Part shown: positions 36,401 to 45,224 of the stretch, in pieces
How positions within the stretch are numbered: the stretch's first letter is position 1
How the letters are laid out: each line of letters begins with the position of its first letter
Origin: Acrocarpospora corrugata
Lineage (GTDB): Bacteria > Actinomycetota > Actinomycetes > Streptosporangiales > Streptosporangiaceae
NCBI RefSeq assembly: GCF_009687845.1
Contig: NZ_BLAD01000051.1
Span: 96,217-160,216, forward strand
DNA: 64,000 nucleotides
Direction of reading: 5' to 3'
Notes under the pieces: generated by a model
What the model saw: only the letters and a program-made list of their open reading frames with translations
The model's database searches: none
Told to the model about the DNA's origin: nothing
Program-made: the position numbers and the translations under genes

Positions 36401-38671
36401 GACCGCCCGGTCACCATCCTGGACATCTTCCGGCACCGCACCGTCCGCGCCCTGGCCTCCCGCGGCGACGACGGCCCGCGCCGCTTCCTGCACCGGCTGA
36501 CGCCCGCCCGCCCCGCCACCCACACCCTCGTCTGCGTCCCGTACGGCGGCGGCAGCGCCGCCATCTACCAGCCCCTGGCCGACCAGATGCCCGCGAACTG
36601 GGCACTGCACTCGGTAGCCGTACCCGGCCAGGAATGGGGTCTCGACGAGGAGACCCGCCCGGTCGGCGAAGTCGCCGACGCCTGCGTCCAGGAGATCCTC
36701 GCCACCGTCCGCGGCCCCCTCTCCCTGTACGGCCACTGCGGCCTCGGCGTCATGCTCGTCGTCGAGATCGCCCGCCGCCTCGAAGCCGCCGGCCGGACCG
36801 TCGACGCCATCCACGTCGGCGGCATCTTCCCGTTCGCCCGGCCCGCCTCGATCGCGACGCCGTTCCGGGACCTCGGCGAACGCCTGCGCAGCGACCGCGT
36901 CTGGGCCAACGGCCTCATCGCCGCCGGGCTCGACATCGAGGAACTCGACGACGAGCAGCTCAAGGCGATCATCCGCAACCGCAGGGAGGGCACCAGGGAG
37001 GCGGAGGCGTACTTCACCCTGCTGTACGCGCGCGAGCACGCAGAACGCCTGACCGCCCCCATCATCTCCGTCGTCGGCGAACGCGACCCGGCGACCGAGT
37101 TCTACCAGGAACGCTTCCGCGAATGGCACCACCTCACGGACGCCGCCGCCCTGGTCGTCCTGGACGAGGCGGGCCACTTCTTCCTCAAGCACCGCGCCAG
37201 CGAACTCGCCGAGATCGTCACCGGCACGCAGCCCGCCATCGCGGCGGGCCGCGCCGACGAGCTGGCCCAGGCCCCCGGCCGCTCCTGGTGGCTGCACGGC
37301 GCCTCCACCCCCGGCGACGCGCCGCCACCCGGCACCCGGCCCAGCCTGAAACGCTTCGGCGCGGTCGCCGCCGGGCAGCTCGTCTCCATCATCGGCTCCG
37401 CCCTCACCGAGTTCGCCGTCCCGCTCTGGATCTACGTCACCACCGGCTCCCTGGTCAGCTTCGCCCTGTTCTCCGTCATCGCCCTGGTCCCCGGCATGCT
37501 CGTCGCCCCGCTGGCCGGAGTGATCGTCGACCGGTACGACCGCCGCCGCGTCATGCTCGCCGGAGACGTCGGCGCGGGCGGCACCCAGCTCGCCCTCGGC
37601 CTGCTGCTGTGGACCGGCAACCTGCAGCTGTGGCACGTCTACCCGCTGCTGGCCCTGCTCTCGGTCGCCCTCACCTTCCAGCGGCTCGCCTACGGCGCGG
37701 CCATCCCGCAGCTGGTGCCCAAGCGCTACCTCGGCCACGCCAACGGCATCGTCCAGATGGTCACCGGCACCGCCCAGCTGATCGTCCCGCTGATCGCCGT
37801 CGGCCTGATGGCCGCCATCGGCCTGGAGGGCATCCTGGTCCTCGACGTGGTCAGCTACGCGTTCGCGTTCACCTCGGTGCTGCTGATCCGCTTCCCGAAG
37901 ACGATGGGCTTCCGCCGCCGCGAACCGCTGCTCACCGAGATGGCAGAAGGCTTCCGCTACACCTGGGGCAACCGCAACTTCCGCGCCATGCTGCTCTTCT
38001 TCGCCGGCCTCAACGTGTTCCTGTCCCCGCTGTTCCTGCTGATCAGCCCGCTCGTCCTCGCCTTCGCCACCCTCACGGACGTGGGCAGCGTGTCGTTCGC
38101 GGGCGGCGCGGGCGTCCTGCTCGGCGGCCTGATCATGACCGTCTGGGGCGGGCCGCGCCGGCACCGGCTGCGCGGCGTGCTGCTGGCCACCCTGCTGCTG
38201 GCCGGGTTCTGCCTGATCACCGGCGTCCGGCAGGACCTGGCCGTGATCGCGGCCGGCGCGTTCGGCATGTCGTTCGCGCTCACCCTGGTCAACGGGATCT
38301 ACGCCACGATCATCCAGGTCAAGGTGCCGCAGCGGTTCCACGGCCGGGTCATCGCGCTCAACACCCTGGTCGCCTGGTCCACCCTGCCGATCGCGTTCGG
38401 CCTGGTCGCCCCGTACGGCAGCGCCCTGTTCGAACCGCTGCTGGCCGACGGCGGCGCGCTCGCCGGGAGCGTCGGCGCGGTGATCGGCGTCGGCGAAGGC
38501 CGCGGCATCGGCTTCATGTACGTGCTGTTCGCGCTGGCCATCGCCCTGATCGCGGGCACCGCGCTGCGGGTCAGGCGGCTGGCCGGGTTCGACGCCGAGG
38601 TGCCGGACGCGCCGCCCGACGACCTCATCGGGCTGGAGACGGTCCGGCGTCGGCGAGCGGAAGCCGCATGA
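33443..38671 (+). CDS. NRPS terminal module fused to a Cys-thioesterase and an MFS exporter (C-A-T-TE-MFS)
   Basis: 1742 residues, GTG behind TCGGAGGATC. Order: C (about 25-440, HHLVTDG), A (about 470-910, YTSGTTGRPKG, NHYGPTE, YRTGD, HGKVDR), T (FFALGGHSLL, about 970), thioesterase (about 1015-1265), linker, 12-helix MFS exporter (about 1300-1715, motif VIVDRYDRRRVM). The thioesterase elbow is YGHCGLG with Cys1099 where Ser is usual; Asp in GERDPATE and His in EAGHFFLKH complete the triad. A-domain code D-F-T-K-I-G-H-V-G-K is close to known Asp codes (DLTKVGHIGK), so Asp is predicted. The chain would finish, release and export the peptide. Its 3' end overlaps the histidine kinase gene by 47 bases. 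Confidence 0.95.
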   Translation: MSTLSADKRALLAQRLRRREETRAIPARDPSAGLVLSPAQERLWFLEQYRPGTTTYTVPLTVRIEGELDGVEAALDEIVRRHEALRTRFTATEDGIPVVTVDPEARAEFRQAEADSPQDARLLIETELARTFDLATGPLLRALLVRLAPGDHVLLLAAHHLVTDGISFDVILSELLALCRGETPAPAPVQYGDYAVWQRDHDLARETAYWRDRLDGVPVLELPADRPRPAEMSHAGAVFDFPIEVSLGSLAVGGATPYMILLAAYQVLLGRYSGQTDFAVATPAAGRSLPELDRVVGMFVNTLAMRADLAGDPAFTEFLARTRSCALDAYAHQDLPFDRLVSELNVERDVSRSPIAQVTLALQNFRTGLDQHGLRLSAFPVEPGISRFDLSLYLFETEDGFAGQFAYNTDLFDQSTIARMSRHFTNLLRGIVADPERRLSRLPLLDPAEREEVLGFAAAPAAPPIATLLHEVVSGPAARAAVTCGADSLTYAELAGRSDALAGRLCELGAGPDVRIGICLEQSVEVAVAVLAVLKSGAAYVPLDPAQPATRLAHMIEDAGIRIAITTTPLPVDHQVSPAATGSAPPVQASPDDLAYVIYTSGTTGRPKGVAVQHRQVLEYLAGARERLAVDPGGSYALLQSISFDFGITIFYLSLLTGGTLHLLNPRLPAAELAETLRGTDYLKITPSHLASLLQETDVLPRKLLILGGEASPAAWASALVRPGLRVVNHYGPTEATVGVTTHEVSPATGLLPIGRPLPGARAYVLDEHGQPTPVGVVGEIHLGGDRLARGYLGRPSLTAEKFVPDPYGKPGARMYRTGDLGRWLPSGELQFLGRRDLQVKVRGYRVELAEIEAVLTAHDAVAQAVVDFRRDRLVAYLVSAERPSLRAHLAERLPDYMIPARYVWLDELPLKAHGKVDRDRLPDPSDERAADEEYVAPATPLEQAIADVWAKVLELDRVGAEDDFFALGGHSLLAAQVVARLRKVTDRPVTILDIFRHRTVRALASRGDDGPRRFLHRLTPARPATHTLVCVPYGGGSAAIYQPLADQMPANWALHSVAVPGQEWGLDEETRPVGEVADACVQEILATVRGPLSLYGHCGLGVMLVVEIARRLEAAGRTVDAIHVGGIFPFARPASIATPFRDLGERLRSDRVWANGLIAAGLDIEELDDEQLKAIIRNRREGTREAEAYFTLLYAREHAERLTAPIISVVGERDPATEFYQERFREWHHLTDAAALVVLDEAGHFFLKHRASELAEIVTGTQPAIAAGRADELAQAPGRSWWLHGASTPGDAPPPGTRPSLKRFGAVAAGQLVSIIGSALTEFAVPLWIYVTTGSLVSFALFSVIALVPGMLVAPLAGVIVDRYDRRRVMLAGDVGAGGTQLALGLLLWTGNLQLWHVYPLLALLSVALTFQRLAYGAAIPQLVPKRYLGHANGIVQMVTGTAQLIVPLIAVGLMAAIGLEGILVLDVVSYAFAFTSVLLIRFPKTMGFRRREPLLTEMAEGFRYTWGNRNFRAMLLFFAGLNVFLSPLFLLISPLVLAFATLTDVGSVSFAGGAGVLLGGLIMTVWGGPRRHRLRGVLLATLLLAGFCLITGVRQDLAVIAAGAFGMSFALTLVNGIYATIIQVKVPQRFHGRVIALNTLVAWSTLPIAFGLVAPYGSALFEPLLADGGALAGSVGAVIGVGEGRGIGFMYVLFALAIALIAGTALRVRRLAGFDAEVPDAPPDDLIGLETVRRRRAEAA

Positions 38672-39989
38672 CGAACCGCACGCCGAGCGGCTCGGACTCG
38701 ACGAGGAGCCGGCCGCCGTGCGCCTCCACCACCTCGCGGGCGATGGCCAGCCCGAGCCCGGTGCCGCCCCGGGCCCGGCTGCGCGCCGTGTCCAGCCGGG
38801 TGAACCGCTCGAAGATCCGCTCCTGGTCGGCGGGCGCGATCGGCTCGCCGTCGTTCCAGACCGACAGCTCCGCCCGGTCGTCCCGCCGCCGCGCGTCCAC
38901 CGTCACCGCGGTGGCCGCGTGCCGGTCGGCGTTGCTCAGCAGCTCGTCCACCGCCCGGGACAGCTGCGAGGGCACCACCTCGACCCGGATGCCGGCATCC
39001 AGGTTGAGCTTGGCGATCACCCGGGCGGGCCGGCCCGCCACCTGGGCGGCGACCAGGTTGCCCAGGTCCACCTCCTCGCGGGTCGTCGTCTGACTGGCGC
39101 CGATCCTGGCCAGGAACAGCAGGTCGGTCACGATCGACTCCAGCCGGTCGGTGTCCCGCAGCGCGGCCTCGATCGCGTCCGGCATGTCGTCCGGATGCAG
39201 CCGCCCGCTCTCCAGCTGGGCCCTGACCCCGGCGATCGGCGTGCGCAGCTCGTGTGAGGCGTCGGCGGCGAACTGCCGCTGCTGGAGCACCGCCCGCTCC
39301 ATCCGGTCCAGGGCCCGGTTCGCCGTCCTGGCCAGCCTGGCGATCTCGTCCTCGCCGGCCGGCACCGGCACCCGCCGGCTCAGGTCCCGCTCGGTGAGTT
39401 CGGCGAGTTCGGCCCGGATGTCCTCGACCGGTTGCAGCGCCCGGCCCGCGATCCGCCACGCCACCCAGCCGATGAACGTGATCAGCAGCGCCAGCTGGAT
39501 CGTGATCGCGGTGGCCAGCATGCGGTTGCGGACGATCCGCGGGGTCTCCTTGCCCGCGTACACGACCGGGGAGTCCGCGGCCGGGCTGGCCCTGATGGCC
39601 GTCACGTGAATGCACTGCCCGTCCGGAAGGGGGCAGGAGACCAGGTTCCTGATCCGGTCCGCGGGCGAGGGCCACACCGGGCTCAGCGCGGGCAGGTCGC
39701 GGGCCGCGTTGGTGGTCGCCAGGATCCGCCCGCCGGGCGCGACCACCTGGATCAGGTCGATCCCGTCATGCGGCGGAATCGGATTGATGATGACCTGCCC
39801 GTCCTGGATCTGGGATGTCAGCTGCGAGGCCACGTTGGTGGCCTCGTCCCAGATGTCCTCGGTGACCCACTGCCGGATCAGCGCATCCGCCGCCACCCCC
39901 ACGGGGATGAGAACCAGGGCCGCGACCGCCATTGCGCCAAGAGTCAGGCGCCCACGGATAGACCGCGTCCGCAACCAGGGGAGGGACAT
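38625..39989 (-). CDS. orphan sensor histidine kinase
   Basis: 454 residues. Helix 1 near the N-terminus (LTLGAMAVAALVLIPVGVAA), an extracytoplasmic sensor of about 130 residues, helix 2 (AITIQLALLITFIGWVAWRI), HAMP (RALQPVEDIRAELAELTERD), HisKA with the phospho-His in FAADASHELRTPI, and HATPase with N box DELLSNADRHA and G2 GGTGLGLAIAREVV. No response regulator gene adjoins it, which is unusual for this class. It converges on the NRPS-exporter gene with a 47-base overlap and is 57 bases downstream of pulA on the same strand, so it may sit at the end of the pulA transcript. Confidence 0.92.
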   Translation of the reverse strand: MSLPWLRTRSIRGRLTLGAMAVAALVLIPVGVAADALIRQWVTEDIWDEATNVASQLTSQIQDGQVIINPIPPHDGIDLIQVVAPGGRILATTNAARDLPALSPVWPSPADRIRNLVSCPLPDGQCIHVTAIRASPAADSPVVYAGKETPRIVRNRMLATAITIQLALLITFIGWVAWRIAGRALQPVEDIRAELAELTERDLSRRVPVPAGEDEIARLARTANRALDRMERAVLQQRQFAADASHELRTPIAGVRAQLESGRLHPDDMPDAIEAALRDTDRLESIVTDLLFLARIGASQTTTREEVDLGNLVAAQVAGRPARVIAKLNLDAGIRVEVVPSQLSRAVDELLSNADRHAATAVTVDARRRDDRAELSVWNDGEPIAPADQERIFERFTRLDTARSRARGGTGLGLAIAREVVEAHGGRLLVESEPLGVRFVMRLPLADAGPSPAR

Positions 39990-40046
39990 CCCCCGAGGCT
40001 ACTAACGCGGGCCCCAACAGCTGTCCGCGACATCCTCAAGCCTGCC

Positions 40047-42590
40047 TCAATTTCCGGGCCGCACGAACACCGACACCGTGCGGGCGGGGACCGTGAACGT
40101 GCCGGTCGTGCCGTCGAAGGCCGACCGCCTGACGACGGCGTCGCCCGAAGCCGCCTGGACGGGGTGGAGGGTGAGCGAGGCTCCGGCGAGCCCGGCGACG
40201 GCCGGTTGCCCGGACCGCGAGGTCGCGTTGAAGACGACGGTGATCGACTTCCAGCGCGGGTCGATGCCGGTGGCGTCCAGGCACATCGTGATGACGCCAG
40301 GGATCGCCGCGGCCGGGAACGTCAGCCGGTCCTGGATCTCGGCCAGGGAGCCGAGCCCGAACGCCGGCGAGGAGTAGCGGATCCTCAGCAGTTCGCCGAA
40401 TCTGGCCCGCGCGGCGTTGATCGCCGCGCAGTCCGCCCGGAGCGCCGGGTCGGCCAGCAGCGGTCTCGCGTACGGCCATCTGGCCTCGTTGCCGGGCTTG
40501 GGCGGTAGGCCCGCGCCGAAGCCGTTGCCCTGGGCGCAGTCCCACAGCAGCCGGTTGAACCAGTCGCCCGAGTCGTAGGAGTTGCGGTCCAGCGACTTGG
40601 AGCGCAGCCGTTCGCTGCCCGCGTGCAGGAACGCGGTGCCCTGCGACAGCAGGACCGTGGCCAGCGAGAGCGACTGCATCCTGACCCGGTCGGCCATCGA
40701 GGTCGCCGGGGGCAGCTTGTAGGCGAGCGCGTCGTAGAGGGTCTCGTTGTCGTGCGCGTCCACGTAGGAGACCGTGTCGCGCGGGGTGGCGGCGTACCCG
40801 GCGGGGGAGCCGTTGTAGGAGACCTCCGAGCCCTTCTTCCCGGAGGGGAGCACGTAGTCCCGCAGGTTGCCGGTCAGGCCGATCATGATCAGCTCTTCGG
40901 CGTTGGCCAGCTCCGGGCCGGGGGAATCGGCCAGGCCGGAGCCGAAGCCGCGGACCCCGGGGTCGGCGTCGAACGGCCCGCCGCCGCGTACGGCGTCGCG
41001 CAGCCGGTCGCTGAACGTGCCGATCCCGGTCCCGGCCAGGTTGCCCTGGGTGGCCTGGACGAAGCGGGCGTCACCGGCGACCTCGCCGAAGTTCCAGCCC
41101 TCGCCGTACAGCAGGACGGCCCGGCCGTCCACGCCGTCCCGGGCCGGGGTGAGCGCGTCCAGCGCCCGGCGCACCGCGAGCATCCCGGCCTTCTGGTGGT
41201 GACCCATCAGGTCGAACCGGAAGCCGTCGATCTTGTACGCCTTCGCCCAGGTGACCACCGAGTCGACCACGAGCTTGCCCATCATGGCGTGCTCGGGCGC
41301 GGTGTTGGCGCAGCAGGTGGAGTCGGCGACGGCGCCGTCCGCCAGCAGCCGGTGGTAATAGCCCGGCACGATCCGGTCCAGCACGCTGCCCTCGGCCTGC
41401 CCGGCGGCGTGGGTGTGGTTGTAGACCACGTCCATGACCACCCGGAGCCCGGCGTCGTTGAGGCCCTTCACCATGCCGCGGAACTCCGCCACCCGGCCGG
41501 ACCCCTCCGGGTCGGTGGCGTAGGAGCCTTCGGGCACGGTGTAGTGCAGTGGGTCGTATCCCCAGTTGAAGGAGTCCCCGGCGGCGGTCGCGGTGACGTG
41601 GGCCTGCTGCCGCTCGGAGTCGGCGGGCATCGAGGCGAGGTCGCCCGCAGGTTCGGTCCGGTCGGCCCTGCGCTCCGGCACGGTCGCGAAGTCGAACACG
41701 GGCAGCAGGTGGACGTGGGTGAGGCCGTCGGCGGCGAGTCTCCTGAGTTCGCGCATGCCGTGGCCGTCGCCGGTGAACGCCCGGTAGGTGCCGCGTTCGG
41801 CGGCCGGGACGGTGGGATCAGAGGCGGAGAAGTCGCGTACGTGTAGTTCGTAGATGGACGCCCGGTCCTGGCGGACGGGGGGCGGTTTGACCAGGTCGTC
41901 CCAGCCGGGGGGTTTGACGGAGTCCAGGCGGATCAGCTGGCTGCGCCCGCCGTCGGCGGACACCGAGAGGCTGTAAGGGTCGGTCACCTCGTTGGTGACC
42001 AGAGTGCCGGCGGCGACGACGGTGACGAGGTAGGTGTAGTAGCGGCCGTACCAGGAGGGCGGGCCGGTGACGGACCACACGCCGGTCGTGTCGTCGCGCC
42101 GCATCCGCACGATCTCGTGCTGGAGTTTGAGTTCGACCTTTCGCGCGGTCGGCGCCCACACCGAGAGCGTCGGCAGCGCGCCGCCGGTCGGGCCGAGCCG
42201 GCTCGACGTGGCCGGGGCGTAGACGTCGTCGAGCACGCCGGGGATCTGCACGCCGGTCGCGGTCAGCAGGCCGCCGGACGGGGTCCGCTCGGTCGCCACC
42301 AGCTGGGCCTGGAGCGCGGTCTTGACCAGGCCGGCGTCCTCGGGGTCCACGGTCAGCGCGCCGTAGTCCTTCAGGTGCGGCCATTTGTCCTGCTGCGGGC
42401 CGGTGAGCGCGCCGGGTGCGAGCCGGATCAGGTGGATGTCGCCGGTCAGGTCGCCGGCCTCGAATTCGATGTCCGCCTTCGGGGAGTACGCGAGGGCGTA
42501 CCTCGACGAACTGGACGTCGCGCCCCTCCAGGCCAGGGTCGCGCGGTCGATCCAGTGCGCGGTGGCCTTGGTCAGGTCGGCGTCCAGCAC
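40047..42590 (-). CDS. pulA: intracellular pullulanase-type alpha-1,6-glucosidase
   Basis: 847 residues, GTG with AAGGAG nearby. No signal peptide, so cytoplasmic. An N-terminal domain and CBM48 ([16 protein letters not shown]) precede a GH13 barrel with the pullulanase signature [31 protein letters not shown], nucleophile Asp in [12 protein letters not shown], acid/base Glu in [11 protein letters not shown] and HDN in [16 protein letters not shown]-terminal DUF3372-type domain follows. It should debranch imported or stored alpha-glucans together with the alpha-glucosidase at 45-47 kb. A MalR-like palindrome lies about 80 bases upstream. Confidence 0.93.
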   Translation of the reverse strand: MLDADLTKATAHWIDRATLAWRGATSSSSRYALAYSPKADIEFEAGDLTGDIHLIRLAPGALTGPQQDKWPHLKDYGALTVDPEDAGLVKTALQAQLVATERTPSGGLLTATGVQIPGVLDDVYAPATSSRLGPTGGALPTLSVWAPTARKVELKLQHEIVRMRRDDTTGVWSVTGPPSWYGRYYTYLVTVVAAGTLVTNEVTDPYSLSVSADGGRSQLIRLDSVKPPGWDDLVKPPPVRQDRASIYELHVRDFSASDPTVPAAERGTYRAFTGDGHGMRELRRLAADGLTHVHLLPVFDFATVPERRADRTEPAGDLASMPADSERQQAHVTATAAGDSFNWGYDPLHYTVPEGSYATDPEGSGRVAEFRGMVKGLNDAGLRVVMDVVYNHTHAAGQAEGSVLDRIVPGYYHRLLADGAVADSTCCANTAPEHAMMGKLVVDSVVTWAKAYKIDGFRFDLMGHHQKAGMLAVRRALDALTPARDGVDGRAVLLYGEGWNFGEVAGDARFVQATQGNLAGTGIGTFSDRLRDAVRGGGPFDADPGVRGFGSGLADSPGPELANAEELIMIGLTGNLRDYVLPSGKKGSEVSYNGSPAGYAATPRDTVSYVDAHDNETLYDALAYKLPPATSMADRVRMQSLSLATVLLSQGTAFLHAGSERLRSKSLDRNSYDSGDWFNRLLWDCAQGNGFGAGLPPKPGNEARWPYARPLLADPALRADCAAINAARARFGELLRIRYSSPAFGLGSLAEIQDRLTFPAAAIPGVITMCLDATGIDPRWKSITVVFNATSRSGQPAVAGLAGASLTLHPVQAASGDAVVRRSAFDGTTGTFTVPARTVSVFVRPGN

Positions 42591-42665
42591 GATGTCTCCT
42601 TACGCGACGTTTCCACTGATCTGTACCCGCGGGCCGGAGCGGATCACTGCCGTCCTGATGCAATC

Positions 42666-42688
42666 CTTTGCTGAAATTTCATGCAAGG
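42666..42688. promoter_or_regulatory. MalR-like operator upstream of pulA
   Basis: The core TGAAATTTCA (42672-42681) is a perfect palindrome, with TTTGC to its left and TGCAAGG to its right. It resembles the LacI-family maltose operators of Streptomyces and a related sequence at 45159-45180 before the alpha-glucosidase gene. Confidence 0.55.
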
Positions 42689-42775
42689 GCGATGGAAGCC
42701 CGGAATCAGGCGAGCAGGATGGGCGTGAGACCGGGACGCGCCGGGCGAAACGGACCGCGAGGGCATATCCGCTTT

Positions 42776-42871
42776 ATGCTGGACATCTCCCCGGAACATC
42801 GTCGAAACGTGGCTGCGGCACTGTGGAATTGGCTGCGGGGGCGGCCACGGCGGGTGCGCAAGGAGAGGTGA
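42776..42871 (+). CDS. possible 31-residue leader ORF
   Basis: ATG 42776 opens MLDISPEHRRNVAAALWNWL and ends in a very basic tail; its stop lies inside the ribosome site of the ACT-domain gene. No ribosome site of its own is seen. It could be a leader peptide for translational coupling or chance. Confidence 0.2.
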   Translation: MLDISPEHRRNVAAALWNWLRGRPRRVRKER

Positions 42872-42877
42872 TCGATC

Positions 42878-43495
42878 GTGCTGTTGCGGCTACGCGTGTC
42901 CCTGCCGGATCGGCCCGGCGTGCTCGGCCAGGTGGCCCGCGCGTTCGGCGTCATGGGGGCCGACATTCTCCAGGTCACCGTGCTGGAGCGGGAGTCGGGC
43001 CGGGCCGTCGACGACTTCACCGTGTCCTGGTCCGCGATCTTCAGCGCGGCCGAGCTGAGCGAGCGCATCTCGGTGGTGCCCGGCGTCCGGGTCGAAGCGG
43101 CCTGGCCCACCAGGGAACTGCCCGGCGCCAACCCCGACTACGACCTGCTCGGCCACATCGCGACCGACCCGACCCGCGCCGTGCTCACCCTGGTCGACGC
43201 GGTGCCCGACCTGATCAGCGCGGAATGGGCGGTCGCGCTCGACGCGGTCACCGGCGAGGTGATGCACGGCAGCTGGCAGGCCCCCGAGGTGGTGCCGGCC
43301 GCCAAGTTCACCGCGATCCGGCCGACCGTGCACAGCGAGGGAACGCTGCACCTGGCCAGCGTGCCGGTCGACGACGTGCACCTGGTGGTGGCCCGGCGGG
43401 AAGGGCCCGCGTTCCACCGGGCGGAACTGGACCGCGTCGCCCGTCTGGTCGACGTTGTGTCGGTGCTCGCCCACGCCGGCGCCCAGCGAGCCTGA
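42878..43495 (+). CDS. ACT-domain regulatory protein
   Basis: 205 residues, GTG with AAGGAGAGG upstream. The first 75 residues are an ACT domain (LRLRVSLPDRPGVLGQVARA and VMGADILQVTVLERESGRAVDDF), a fold that binds amino acids or other small ligands to control enzymes. The rest is a second small module with VDDVHLVVARREGPAFHRAELDRVARLVD, typical of actinobacterial ACT proteins of unknown target. It converges on the sugar ATPase gene with 13 bases between stops. Confidence 0.85.
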   Translation: MLLRLRVSLPDRPGVLGQVARAFGVMGADILQVTVLERESGRAVDDFTVSWSAIFSAAELSERISVVPGVRVEAAWPTRELPGANPDYDLLGHIATDPTRAVLTLVDAVPDLISAEWAVALDAVTGEVMHGSWQAPEVVPAAKFTAIRPTVHSEGTLHLASVPVDDVHLVVARREGPAFHRAELDRVARLVDVVSVLAHAGAQRA

Positions 43496-43508
43496 CCGAT
43501 GGGCCTGA

Positions 43509-44813
<1,305 letters not shown>

Positions 44814-45158
44814 GCCTGCTCCTCGCCTGGCGGCACGGATGTGCTCGTGCACAGTACGCGGGCCGTAATGCCTCGCGAGCGGCGCTCGATCATGGAAACT
44901 CGTTTCCTCCCGGGCGCGCTGTGCCCGGATCCCGCCATGTCAGTTGTGATTGATGAGGTAGTACATCGTGTCGGCACGGTCCATGTCCATACATGCCATG
45001 AAAAATGGGGAACGCGCCGGTTACTGGAATGTTGCGGGGTCTTGACAGACCTTTACGGATCTATATCGCAATTCATTACTGGACTACCGAAAATGCGAGA
45101 TGTCATCCAATCATGGGATGTCTGAAGGTCACAGTCTCGCATCGACGCCTTGGTAGGG

Positions 45159-45180
45159 TTTGCGGTAAATTTCTGTAAGG
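45159..45180. promoter_or_regulatory. MalR-like operator upstream of the GH13 gene
   Basis: TTTGC, then GGTAAATTTC, then TGTAAGG matches the pulA site (42666-42688) with only small gaps. It lies 45 bases upstream of the GH13 start. Confidence 0.5.
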
Positions 45181-45182
45181 TC

Positions 45183-45198
45183 TTTCATGTGTGTGAAA
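45183..45198. promoter_or_regulatory. TTTCA(N6)TGAAA palindrome
   Basis: TTTCATGTGTGTGAAA, five-base inverted arms, immediately next to the MalR-like site and 27 bases before the chosen GH13 start. Confidence 0.35.
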
Positions 45199-45224
45199 TG
45201 ACCACGCGACTCGGGGACCCTGAC

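Larger units (their letters stand above)
44814..45224. promoter_or_regulatory. 410-bp divergent promoter region of msiK-type and GH13 genes
   Basis: No gene is seen. It holds GGAAAC-TC-GTTTCC (44894-44907), TTGACA at 45042-45047 with TATCGC 16 bases on as a weak -10, TTACTGGAATGTT near 45021 and CTTTACGGATCT near 45051, both resembling the NRPS promoter boxes, the MalR-like sequence at 45159 and a TTTCA/TGAAA palindrome. Confidence 0.5.

Noticed and set aside
35831..38341. 836-codon minus-strand frame opposite the NRPS-MFS gene
   Set aside because: Asp/Gly/Glu-rich shadow without any motif, although unusually long.
45150..45224. Upstream TTG (45150) or ATG (45198) as the GH13 start
   Set aside because: They would put the MalR-like operator or the palindrome inside the gene and have no ribosome site; ATG 45225 is preferred.
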